Origin: an uncultured Amylibacter sp.
GTDB lineage: Bacteria; Pseudomonadota; Alphaproteobacteria; Rhodobacterales; Rhodobacteraceae
Direction: 5' to 3'
DNA: 8,683 nucleotides
Assembly: GCA_937944065.1 (NCBI GenBank)
Contig: CALDZS010000150.1
Span: 1-8,683, forward strand
Of the stretch, positions 1 to 5,491 are shown in pieces; positions within the stretch are counted from its first letter, which is position 1; each line of letters begins with the position of its first letter. The position numbers and the translations under genes are program-made. A model generated the notes under the pieces. The model did no database searches. It was not told where the DNA came from and was given only the letters and a program-made list of their open reading frames with translations.

Positions 1-1233
1 ATCGACCTTCGGGCCGACCAATCCGATATCTGCGCCGTTTGACCAAGCTTTACGAATACGCGCATTTAACACGGGTGCTTCGGCACGTGGGTTTGTACCG
101 ATCAGCTGAATCATCTCGGCGCTGTCAATATCTTCGATCGTAGCGGTTCCGACATAACCAGCACGGTTGCCCATCGGCAATTTTGCATTGTCGACACGGC
201 ACTCCACATTGCCACCCAAGTCAGTAACCAATTGTTTCAACGCGAACATCGCCTCGACAGGTGCCAAATCGCCAGCGATTGCAGCGACTTTCTTGCCTTT
301 AACAGCCTTCGCAATCGCCGCAAATGCTTCGTCCCAAGACGCTGGTTTCAGTTTGCCTGATTTACGCACATATGGACGATCCAAACGCTGACTACGTAGC
401 CCGTCCCAGATGAATCGCGATTTGTCCGACAGCCATTCTTCGTTCACACCGTCATGGTTGCGCGGCATAATACGCATCACTTCGCGACCTTTGGTGTCCA
501 CGCGAATGTTAGCGCCAAGCGCGTCCATAACGTCGATGGTTTCTGTTTTCTTCAATTCCCACGGGCGTGCAGAAAACGCGTAAGGTTTGGAAGTCAGCGC
601 ACCGACTGGGCATAAATCAATGATATTCCCTTGCAACTCACTGTCCAAAGTTTGGTTCAGATATGTTGTAATTTCTGAATCCTCGCCGCGGCCCGTTTGG
701 CCCATTTGGGTAATACCAGCCACTTCGCTGGTAAACCGCACACAGCGCGTGCAAGAAATACAGCGCGTCATTGTTGTCGCGACCAGTGGCCCTAAATCCA
801 GATCCTGCGTGGCTCGTTTCGGCTCGCGGAAGCGCGAGAAATCGACGCCATAGGCCATCGCTTGGTCCTGCAAATCACATTCGCCACCTTGATCGCAAAT
901 CGGGCAATCCAGTGGGTGATTGATCAGCAAGAATTCCATCACGCCTTCGCGCGCCTTTTTCACCATAGGTGACGTTGTTTTAACAACGGGCGGCTGGCCA
1001 TCTGGGCCGGGACGCAAGTCTCTGACCTGCATGGCGCACGACGCTGCTGGTTTCGGCGGGCCACCAACGATTTCGACCAAACACATGCGGCAGTTACCAG
1101 CAATAGTCAGACGTTCGTGATAACAAAAACGCGGCACCTCGATACCAGCGACTTCGCAGGCCTGTAGAAGGGTCATTGCCCCGTCCACCTCGACCTCTTG
1201 GTCATCGATAATCACTTTGCGAAGATTGCTCAT
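1..1233 (-). CDS. nuoG: NADH-quinone oxidoreductase subunit G, 3' end cut by window edge
   Basis: This is the large iron-sulfur subunit of complex I. It passes electrons from NuoE/NuoF towards NuoB at the cytoplasmic side of the membrane. The frame is open for 411 codons from the ATG at 1231-1233 to the window edge; the family is roughly 670-900 residues, so the C-terminal part lies outside. The N-terminal ferredoxin-like domain carries C37, C48, C51 and C66 for the 2Fe-2S cluster N1b. H106, C110, C113 and C119 form the His-ligated 4Fe-4S site N5 (motif around INHPLDCPICDQGGECD). C158, C161, C164 and C208 form the N4 site. The molybdopterin-oxidoreductase-like domain follows from about residue 225. 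No cysteines occur between 209 and about 300, so the extra N7 cluster of E. coli and Thermus is absent, as in mitochondrial and other alphaproteobacterial proteins. An AGGA lies about 9 nt before the start. It follows the exported-protein gene by 50 nt. Confidence 0.97.
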   Translation of the reverse strand, partial: MSNLRKVIIDDQEVEVDGAMTLLQACEVAGIEVPRFCYHERLTIAGNCRMCLVEIVGGPPKPAASCAMQVRDLRPGPDGQPPVVKTTSPMVKKAREGVMEFLLINHPLDCPICDQGGECDLQDQAMAYGVDFSRFREPKRATQDLDLGPLVATTMTRCISCTRCVRFTSEVAGITQMGQTGRGEDSEITTYLNQTLDSELQGNIIDLCPVGALTSKPYAFSARPWELKKTETIDVMDALGANIRVDTKGREVMRIMPRNHDGVNEEWLSDKSRFIWDGLRSQRLDRPYVRKSGKLKPASWDEAFAAIAKAVKGKKVAAIAGDLAPVEAMFALKQLVTDLGGNVECRVDNAKLPMGNRAGYVGTATIEDIDSAEMIQLIGTNPRAEAPVLNARIRKAWSNGADIGLVGPKVD

Positions 1234-1283
1234 ATTCCGTATTCCTGTTCCTACCCGCTGATGCGAGACGTCTTATTCTGGGT

Positions 1284-1688
1284 CTAATCGTTCAACAATT
1301 TGCCGATTTGACTATTTTTCTTGATTTCGCGTTTACCCAAGGGGCAAAAAGTTTCGTTATTGTCTATGTCGACACCTTGCTCTTTCAGGTACGGTACAAC
1401 GCGCGCTTTTAGCTTGGCCTTTTCGGCATCGTCCTCGATGAATGCTTTCACCTCGGAATATGAATAACCTTCTGATTTTGCGTAAGAAAACAAAGATTGT
1501 GCAAAACTAAGGCCGCGTAGCTTGCGCGTCCCGATAGACGGGCACCGTTTACCGACTTCGTTGGCAACGGCCATGTCGAACAATCCGTTGGAAATGACGT
1601 CATATTCCCACAAAGATTTCTTTGCAAAACTTGGGGCAGCAACGCCAATGGATAGGGCTGTTAGGCAAATAAGAGGCATGTGTTTCAT
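1284..1688 (-). CDS. exported small protein, DUF5333-like, second of a tandem pair
   Basis: This 134-residue protein has a clear Sec-type signal peptide: a short basic start, a hydrophobic core at about residues 5-18, and a likely cleavage after the SFA at residue 22. The mature part is about 112 residues, hydrophilic and mostly helical in character, with only two cysteines, C49 and C115. These could form a disulfide in the periplasm. The C-terminal 20 residues (FC...E..K..Q.G..L, 114-132) match those of the gene just upstream, so the two look like diverged paralogues. I associate this kind of protein with the DUF5333 family found in Rhodobacterales nuo operons; that family name is from memory. 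Function is unknown. The start is well supported: AAGGAG (1695-1700) lies 6 nt before the ATG and overlaps the stop codon of the upstream gene, suggesting translational coupling. nuoG follows after 50 nt. Confidence 0.85.
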   Translation of the reverse strand: MKHMPLICLTALSIGVAAPSFAKKSLWEYDVISNGLFDMAVANEVGKRCPSIGTRKLRGLSFAQSLFSYAKSEGYSYSEVKAFIEDDAEKAKLKARVVPYLKEQGVDIDNNETFCPLGKREIKKNSQIGKLLND

Positions 1689-1694
1689 ACTTTA

Positions 1695-1700
1695 CTCCTT
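1695..1700 (-). promoter_or_regulatory. Shine-Dalgarno overlapping upstream stop codon
   Basis: The minus strand reads AAGGAG 6 nt before the ATG at 1688. Its first A is the last base of the TAA that ends the upstream exported-protein gene (1700-1702). This fixes the start of the 134-residue protein and suggests coupled translation of the two paralogues. Confidence 0.75.
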
Positions 1701-2176
1701 TAGCTTTTCTTTAGAAAACGGCCCAACTGGGTCCGCTTGGCATATTCTTCGTCGGCAACTTGGCAAAATTGCGAAAAATTCTCTTTCGTGATGCCAAGTC
1801 GATCTAAATTCTCGTGAATTTTTTGCGATATAATCGCCTTGGAATAATTATTGCGCATAATATTAGAGGTCGATTTTTGAAACTGCGCCAGTTCTTGCGC
1901 TGGAACATCCCGACGACCGCTAAGCAGCGCTGTGTTTACGGATAGTTTGGTGATCACGCGTTCTTTTTCAGCGTCGTTGAAAGAATACCCCTCGCAATTG
2001 CGTGCCATACGGTCCGCAATTTCAGCTTCTGCCACATCATCAAGAAATTCGGTTTGAACGCTAAGCAACGCCTTTGACGTCGGCACGAAGTTAGCATTGT
2101 TCACCTGATTGCCACAGGCAACAGTTGAAAGAGTGATGCCTACGCACGTGCCGCTCATTTTCAAAACCTTCTTCAT
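1700..2176 (-). CDS. exported or lipoprotein-like small protein, DUF5333-like, first of a tandem pair
   Basis: Length is 158 residues from the ATG at 2176. The frame also allows a GTG at 2182 (160 residues), but the AGTAGGG Shine-Dalgarno suits the ATG. The N-terminus MKKVLKMSGTCVG is followed by a hydrophobic core ending in STVAC at residue 21. This is an imperfect lipobox (Thr rather than Leu at -3), so it may be a lipoprotein or may simply be cleaved nearby. The mature domain has two cysteines, C61 and C138, the same arrangement as C49 and C115 in the next gene. Seven of 19 C-terminal residues (137-155) are identical to that gene and several others are conservative, so I infer an old tandem duplication. 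The gene is visibly more AT-rich than the nuo genes on either side. It is preceded by the widest gap of the window's accessory block (79 nt), which contains a hairpin. Family assignment is tentative and function is unknown. Confidence 0.78.
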   Translation of the reverse strand: MKKVLKMSGTCVGITLSTVACGNQVNNANFVPTSKALLSVQTEFLDDVAEAEIADRMARNCEGYSFNDAEKERVITKLSVNTALLSGRRDVPAQELAQFQKSTSNIMRNNYSKAIISQKIHENLDRLGITKENFSQFCQVADEEYAKRTQLGRFLKKS

Positions 2177-2181
2177 TTCCA

Positions 2182-2188
2182 CCCTACT
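2182..2188 (-). promoter_or_regulatory. Shine-Dalgarno deciding the start at 2176
   Basis: The minus strand reads AGTAGGG ending 5 nt before the ATG at 2174-2176. The same purine run touches the GTG at 2180-2182 with no spacing, which makes the GTG an unlikely initiator. Confidence 0.6.
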
Positions 2189-2213
2189 AATATGATCCTA
2201 GTTAAACATATGT

Positions 2214-2242
2214 ACTGGCGATGTTACACTGTCGATGCCAGT
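2214..2242 (-). other. intercistronic inverted repeat (RNA hairpin)
   Basis: The arms ACTGGC (2214-2219) and GCCAGT (2237-2242) are perfect complements around a 17-nt loop. The stem can extend by two A-T pairs if one base bulges. It lies in the gap between the DUF3291 gene and the first exported-protein gene. No T-run follows on the minus strand, so it does not look like an intrinsic terminator. A role in mRNA processing or stability is inference, and a 6-bp stem could be chance. Confidence 0.35.
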
Positions 2243-2255
2243 CTTTGTACTGTTC

Positions 2256-2753
2256 CTACGCCGCTGATGCCGCGCATCTTCTCGTCTTCCATTGTTCTGC
2301 ATCTTTCAGATATGACCAACCAAACGCGTCTTCGCTATCGCCAGTTGCTTGCAACATATCCAACCGTCCCATTGCTTCTTCAATTGTTGGTTGATGACCA
2401 ATTGGTACCCACCACATCACAAAATGCATTTTGTCCATGACCTCGAACCATTCTGTGCGGCGTTCATAAAACTGTTTGTGGACGGTGCCCCAAACGAACG
2501 TCTCTAACGATGGCGCATCTTCCCAAACCGTCAGATTAGAGACATATTGTGGATCGCCGTCGATCTTGGTCTCGGTGTTGCCCGTCCCGGGTTCGCCCGA
2601 TCCTTCGGCCATCCAAACAAAGCCGGGCATCCGTTTGCCCAGCCCATTGATACGGTCAAGATTATTCATAAAGTCGGCCACACGCGGATCATCGACAGGC
2701 GCCAACAGGCGCCCGACGTTCAGTTCCGCAAGATGGTGGCCAGCTTTGCTCAT
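2256..2753 (-). CDS. DUF3291 family protein (dimeric alpha-beta barrel / ABM-like fold)
   Basis: This 165-residue soluble protein has no signal peptide or membrane segment. The pattern HLAELNVGRLLAPVDDPRV near the N-terminus, a central PGFVWMAEG, the NLTVWEDAPSLETFVW stretch at about residues 92-107 and the later MWWVPIGHQPTIEEA (113-127) are what I recognise as DUF3291. That family resembles the antibiotic-biosynthesis-monooxygenase type of ferredoxin-like dimer. Known members of the broad fold are small oxygenases, heme-degrading enzymes or ligand-binding dimers; no specific substrate is known to me for DUF3291. The core ends near residue 150 and the last 15 residues (ending RRCAASAA) look like a loose tail. 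It is cotranscribed and probably coupled with nuoF: only 2 nt separate the nuoF stop from this ATG, and the Shine-Dalgarno GGAG is formed by the last codons of nuoF. This placement suggests a role linked to complex I, but none can be read from the sequence. Confidence 0.88.
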   Translation of the reverse strand: MSKAGHHLAELNVGRLLAPVDDPRVADFMNNLDRINGLGKRMPGFVWMAEGSGEPGTGNTETKIDGDPQYVSNLTVWEDAPSLETFVWGTVHKQFYERRTEWFEVMDKMHFVMWWVPIGHQPTIEEAMGRLDMLQATGDSEDAFGWSYLKDAEQWKTRRCAASAA

Positions 2754-2755
2754 AC

Positions 2756-4051
2756 CTACTCCGCTGCGACCGCGCTGACACGGCCAGTACGTTTATGTTT
2801 GATACGGTCTTCGATTTCGTCACGGAAATGACGGATCAAACCTTGGATCGGCCATGCTGCCGCGTCTCCCAAGGCGCAAATTGTATGTCCTTCAACTTGT
2901 TTGGTCACATCAAGTAACATATCAATTTCTTCTGGGTCTGCATCACCTGTTACCAAACGATCCATCACGCGCATCATCCAACCTGTGCCTTCGCGACAGG
3001 GTGTGCACTGACCACAGCTTTCGTGCTTATAGAACTTCGACAGACGCCAAATCGCTTTGATCACATCGGTGCTTTCGTCCATGACGATTACAGCCGCCGT
3101 ACCCAACCCTGATCGTTGATCGCGCAACCAATCGAAATCCATGATCGCGTCGTTACATGTGGCCGCAGGCAACAGTGGAACAGACGATCCTCCCGGGATC
3201 ACAGCCTTTAGGTTCTTCCAACCACCGCGAACACCGCCGCAATGCTTGTCCAACAAGTCTTTCAACGGGATCGACATCGCCTCTTCGACCACACATGGAT
3301 TATTGACGTGGCCCGAGATTGCGAACAATTTCGTACCCGCATTATTCTCGCGACCGAAGCTTGAAAACCAATCAGATCCACGGCGCAAAATTGTCGGAAC
3401 AACCGCAATCGATTCCACATTATTCACTGTCGTTGGGCACCCGTACAGGCCAGCGCCTGCAGGAAACGGTGGTTTCATGCGCGGCATGCCTTTTTTACCT
3501 TCAAGGCTTTCCAGCAAAGCAGTCTCTTCGCCGCAAATATACGCGCCAGCACCGTGTACCAAATAAAGCTCGAAATCATAGCCAGATTTCGCCGCGTTTT
3601 TGCCCAACAAACCCGCGTCATAAGCTTCGTCAATTGCTGCTTGCAGCGCTTCGCGTTCGCGGATGAATTCGCCGCGTATATAGATATAGCCAGCTTCCGC
3701 ACTCATGGCGAAACCTGCGATCAAACAGCCTTCGATCAGCGTGTGCGGATCGTGGCGCATGATTTCACGGTCTTTACATGTACCAGGCTCAGACTCGTCG
3801 GCATTCACCACCAAATAGGACGGGCGACCGTCGCTTTCTTTGGGCATGAATGACCATTTCAAACCAGTAGGAAACCCTGCTCCACCACGACCGCGCAAGC
3901 CTGATTTCTTCATCTCGTCGATGATCCAGGCGGGGCCCTTTTTGATGAACTTAGATGTTCCAGACCAATGGCCGCGCTTTTTGGCGCCGCGCAAGGTGCG
4001 GTCGTGCATACCGTAAAGGTTGGTAAATATCCGATCTTTATCCGCGAGCAT
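2756..4051 (-). CDS. nuoF: NADH-quinone oxidoreductase subunit F (NADH/FMN-binding, N3)
   Basis: This is the complex I subunit that binds NADH and FMN and starts electron transfer. It is complete at 431 residues, typical for alphaproteobacteria (the 51-kDa mitochondrial homologue). The glycine-rich nucleotide site GRGGAGFPTG is at residues 54-63. The FMN/NADH region NADESEPGTCKDRE is at 83-96, and GAGAYICGEETALLES at 167-182. The 4Fe-4S cluster N3 is bound by C346, C349 and C352 (ESCGQCTPCREGTGW) with C392 in HTICALGDAAAWP. The ATG at 4049-4051 has AAGGA 8 nt upstream. It follows the small membrane-protein gene after 33 nt; a hairpin over that gene's stop codon lies in between. Downstream it is almost fused to the DUF3291 gene. 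The protein works with NuoE as the NADH-dehydrogenase unit on the cytoplasmic side. Confidence 0.98.
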   Translation of the reverse strand: MLADKDRIFTNLYGMHDRTLRGAKKRGHWSGTSKFIKKGPAWIIDEMKKSGLRGRGGAGFPTGLKWSFMPKESDGRPSYLVVNADESEPGTCKDREIMRHDPHTLIEGCLIAGFAMSAEAGYIYIRGEFIREREALQAAIDEAYDAGLLGKNAAKSGYDFELYLVHGAGAYICGEETALLESLEGKKGMPRMKPPFPAGAGLYGCPTTVNNVESIAVVPTILRRGSDWFSSFGRENNAGTKLFAISGHVNNPCVVEEAMSIPLKDLLDKHCGGVRGGWKNLKAVIPGGSSVPLLPAATCNDAIMDFDWLRDQRSGLGTAAVIVMDESTDVIKAIWRLSKFYKHESCGQCTPCREGTGWMMRVMDRLVTGDADPEEIDMLLDVTKQVEGHTICALGDAAAWPIQGLIRHFRDEIEDRIKHKRTGRVSAVAAE

Positions 4052-4076
4052 GTCTTACATCCTTATTGCTGACTTG

Positions 4077-4097
4077 GCGTCAAATTAGTTTTGACGC
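4077..4097 (-). other. perfect hairpin over the stop codon of the small membrane-protein gene
   Basis: The arms GCGTCAAA (4077-4084) and TTTGACGC (4090-4097) form an 8-bp perfect stem with a 5-nt loop. On the transcript the loop holds the TAA stop codon of the 70-residue protein. The Shine-Dalgarno of nuoF lies about 13 nt beyond the stem. No U-tract follows, so it is not a typical terminator. A role in mRNA decay protection or in moderating nuoF translation is inference. Confidence 0.55.
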
Positions 4098-4297
4098 TTA
4101 CGCCAGACTTGAAACAAAACGACCAACGCCCAGAAAAGCGCGGCCAGTGCGGCTAAATCGAACAGAAACGCATAACGCGTTGGCAGTCCGACCGTGCCTC
4201 CGATCCAAGATGCGCCCATCCACAACACCATAGTTACCAAAATAACAATTGATGCGATCCTTGCTTTTTGTCGCAAAGGATCAGGTGTGTCGGTCAC
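4085..4297 (-). CDS. small two-helix membrane protein, DUF5337-like
   Basis: The protein is 70 residues. A short charged N-terminus (MTDTPDPLRQKAR) leads to a hydrophobic helix at about 14-33. A turn with GLPTRYAF follows, then a second helix at about 43-64 and a basic end (WRKRQN). Basic residues at both termini predict both ends in the cytoplasm. I recognise the FLFDLAALAALFWALVV pattern as the DUF5337 family of Rhodobacterales; the number is from memory. Function is unknown. The start is GTG at 4295-4297, supported by GGAG 7 nt upstream. An ATG overlapping by 2 nt reads straight into a stop and is not usable. It lies between the repeat protein and nuoF and is bracketed by two perfect hairpins. 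The position inside the nuo operon suggests a complex I-associated or assembly role (inference). Confidence 0.87.
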   Translation of the reverse strand: MTDTPDPLRQKARIASIVILVTMVLWMGASWIGGTVGLPTRYAFLFDLAALAALFWALVVLFQVWRKRQN

Positions 4298-4319
4298 ATC
4301 AAGTCTCCGTCTTAGGTTT

Positions 4320-4341
4320 GGTAAGGCCCGAAGGCCTTACC
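4320..4341 (-). other. perfect intercistronic hairpin with UUCG tetraloop
   Basis: The arms GGTAAGGCC (4320-4328) and GGCCTTACC (4333-4341) form a 9-bp perfect stem. On the minus-strand transcript the loop is UUCG closed by C-G, the unusually stable tetraloop class. It sits in the 65-nt gap between the repeat protein and the small membrane protein. The bases after the stem read AAACCTAAG, not a U-run, so rho-independent termination is unlikely. It more plausibly blocks 3' exonucleases or marks an mRNA segment boundary. The stem itself is certain; the function is inference. Confidence 0.75.
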
Positions 4342-4362
4342 GATTAGCAAACGCTTTCGCGC

Positions 4363-5457
4363 TTATTTCTTTGTGTTACGTTTGGCGAAATCGGTCATGC
4401 CACCTTTTGCAAGGATCTTGGCCTGTTTGACCCATTCGTCACGCGCGATACGTCCGTTAAAGCCTTCTAGCTTGCTGTCGATAAACTCGACATCCGCTTT
4501 CTTCCAATCCGCGATTTGGGCGAACTGGTACACACCAACAGCATTCACTGTTTTTTCCATCTTCGGTCCAACGCCTGAAATCAATTTCAGATCGTCAACC
4601 TTGGCAGGCGCTTTGGTATAAAGCTTTGGCTTACCCGGCGTGCGAGGTTTCGCCGCTGCTTTTGCTTTCGCAGGTGCTTTGGCCGCTGGTTTCGCAGCGG
4701 TCTTGGCTTTGGTCGCTGTCGTTTTAGCAGCCGTCTTAGCCTTGGTTGTCGTTGCCTTGGCAGCTGTTTTTGTTTTCGCCGCTGTCGACTTCGCCGCTGT
4801 TTTAGCAGTACTTGTCGCTGATTTGGCAGCAGTCTTAGCAGTACCTGTGGCAGTTTTGGCAGTAGTTTTAGCTGTCTTGGCCACCGTCTTGGCCGTACCT
4901 GCAGCCGTTTTGGCCGCTGTTTTAGCAGTGCCAGTCGCTGATTTAGCTGCGGTTTTAGCAGTTCCAGCAGCAGACTTAGCCGCAGTTTTAGCAGTTCCAG
5001 CAGTGGCCTTCGCAGTCTTGGTCGCAGTTGTCGCCGTGGCTTTTGCAGCACTTTTCGCAGTACTTGCAGTTGCCTTAGCAGCATCCGTTGCACCAGATGC
5101 AGCAGAACCAGCTGCACTTGCGGCACCAGAAGCAACATTACCAGCTGTGTCTGCAGCAGCAGATGCACCTGACTTAGCAGCACTTGCAGCCCCAGCAGCA
5201 ACAGCGCCTACGCCAGCACCCGCAGCCAATGTTGCGCCGCCAATCCCAGTTCCTTCATCGCCAGCGCCACAAAAGATTTTGCGCAGAAGCCATGCCAGCA
5301 ATAATGCCGTGATAATTCCAAGGATGATCGCGACGATCGTTCCAGTGCCCCATGATTTGTAAGCAAGGTTGCCCAAAATCAATCCGCCAGCCACACCCAA
5401 CATGATGCATATGATCGAGCACACCTTGGCCCAACTTGATTTTACAGTCTCAGTCAT
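4363..5457 (-). CDS. membrane-anchored Lys/Ala/Thr-repeat protein with C-terminal helix-hairpin-helix-like domain
   Basis: The protein is 364 residues in three parts. Residues 1-63 hold two predicted transmembrane helices (about 12-31 and 39-59) ending in LLRKIFCGAG. Residues 64-275 are low complexity: first Ala/Gly/Ser-rich, then strongly basic Ala/Lys/Thr, with 11-residue units of the form AGTAKTAAKSA at 153-225. This resembles histone H1-like tails and, in period, LEA group 3 repeats. Residues 288-350 form a compact domain (DDLKLISGVGPKMEK..., then LEGFNGRIARDEWVKQAKIL). I recognise this as the helix-hairpin-helix-like module found as a C-terminal extension of NuoE, and on other proteins, in alphaproteobacteria. 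The positive-inside rule puts both termini in the cytoplasm, although the Ala/Gly stretch at 72-95 is mildly hydrophobic and leaves some doubt. The ATG at 5457 has GGGGAG 7 nt upstream. It lies 34 nt after nuoE. Function is unknown; a complex I assembly, tethering or nucleic-acid-binding role is inference. Confidence 0.88.
   Translation of the reverse strand: MTETVKSSWAKVCSIICIMLGVAGGLILGNLAYKSWGTGTIVAIILGIITALLLAWLLRKIFCGAGDEGTGIGGATLAAGAGVGAVAAGAASAAKSGASAAADTAGNVASGAASAAGSAASGATDAAKATASTAKSAAKATATTATKTAKATAGTAKTAAKSAAGTAKTAAKSATGTAKTAAKTAAGTAKTVAKTAKTTAKTATGTAKTAAKSATSTAKTAAKSTAAKTKTAAKATTTKAKTAAKTTATKAKTAAKPAAKAPAKAKAAAKPRTPGKPKLYTKAPAKVDDLKLISGVGPKMEKTVNAVGVYQFAQIADWKKADVEFIDSKLEGFNGRIARDEWVKQAKILAKGGMTDFAKRNTKK
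4783..5001 (-). repeat. 33-bp coding repeat (11-residue units)
   Basis: Six units encode variants of AGTAKTAAKSA: 4969-5001, 4936-4968, 4903-4935, 4870-4902, 4816-4848 and 4783-4815. A 7-residue partial unit interrupts them at 4849-4869. The first two units encode identical residues but differ at five bases, all synonymous. Weaker Ala/Lys/Thr repetition extends on both sides, over about 4633-5244. Confidence 0.85.
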
Positions 5458-5491
5458 TTCATTACTCCCCTAAAGTCGTTATCGTCAAAGA

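Noticed and set aside
209..390. Possible loss of a cluster in NuoG, since no cysteines are seen where E. coli carries N7
   Set aside because: Absence of the N7 ligands (around residues 209-300) is the usual state in alphaproteobacterial and mitochondrial-type proteins, so it is not an anomaly. Coordinates here span part of the corresponding downstream region.
1266..1273. Palindrome AGACGTCT before nuoG
   Set aside because: An 8-bp palindrome is expected by chance at this scale, and nothing around it suggests an operator.
2206..2213. Palindrome ACATATGT upstream of the exported-protein pair
   Set aside because: It is short and AT-rich, with no second copy or recognisable regulator site.
2183..2255. 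Internal sigma-70 type promoter for the exported-protein pair
   Set aside because: Candidate elements such as TCGACA and TATGTT are 19 nt apart and matches are weak; no pair with acceptable spacing was found.
4309..4341. Rho-independent terminator between the repeat gene and the DUF5337 gene
   Set aside because: The stem is strong, but the transcript continues AAACCUAAG instead of a U-run, and nuoF and nuoG downstream need read-through. It is kept as a hairpin only.
4587..5201. 204-codon minus-strand frame rich in Leu/Gln/Arg
   Set aside because: It is a shifted frame of the same repeat gene, which has a strong Shine-Dalgarno, membrane anchor and recognisable C-terminal domain in the accepted frame.
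4640..5362. 240-codon plus-strand open frame rich in Ala/Val/Leu
   Set aside because: It is the antisense of the Ala/Lys/Thr repeat; GCN and AAR codons read backwards give few stops. Its own repeat (AAVLAVPVAD) simply mirrors the 33-bp units, and it lacks a convincing start context.
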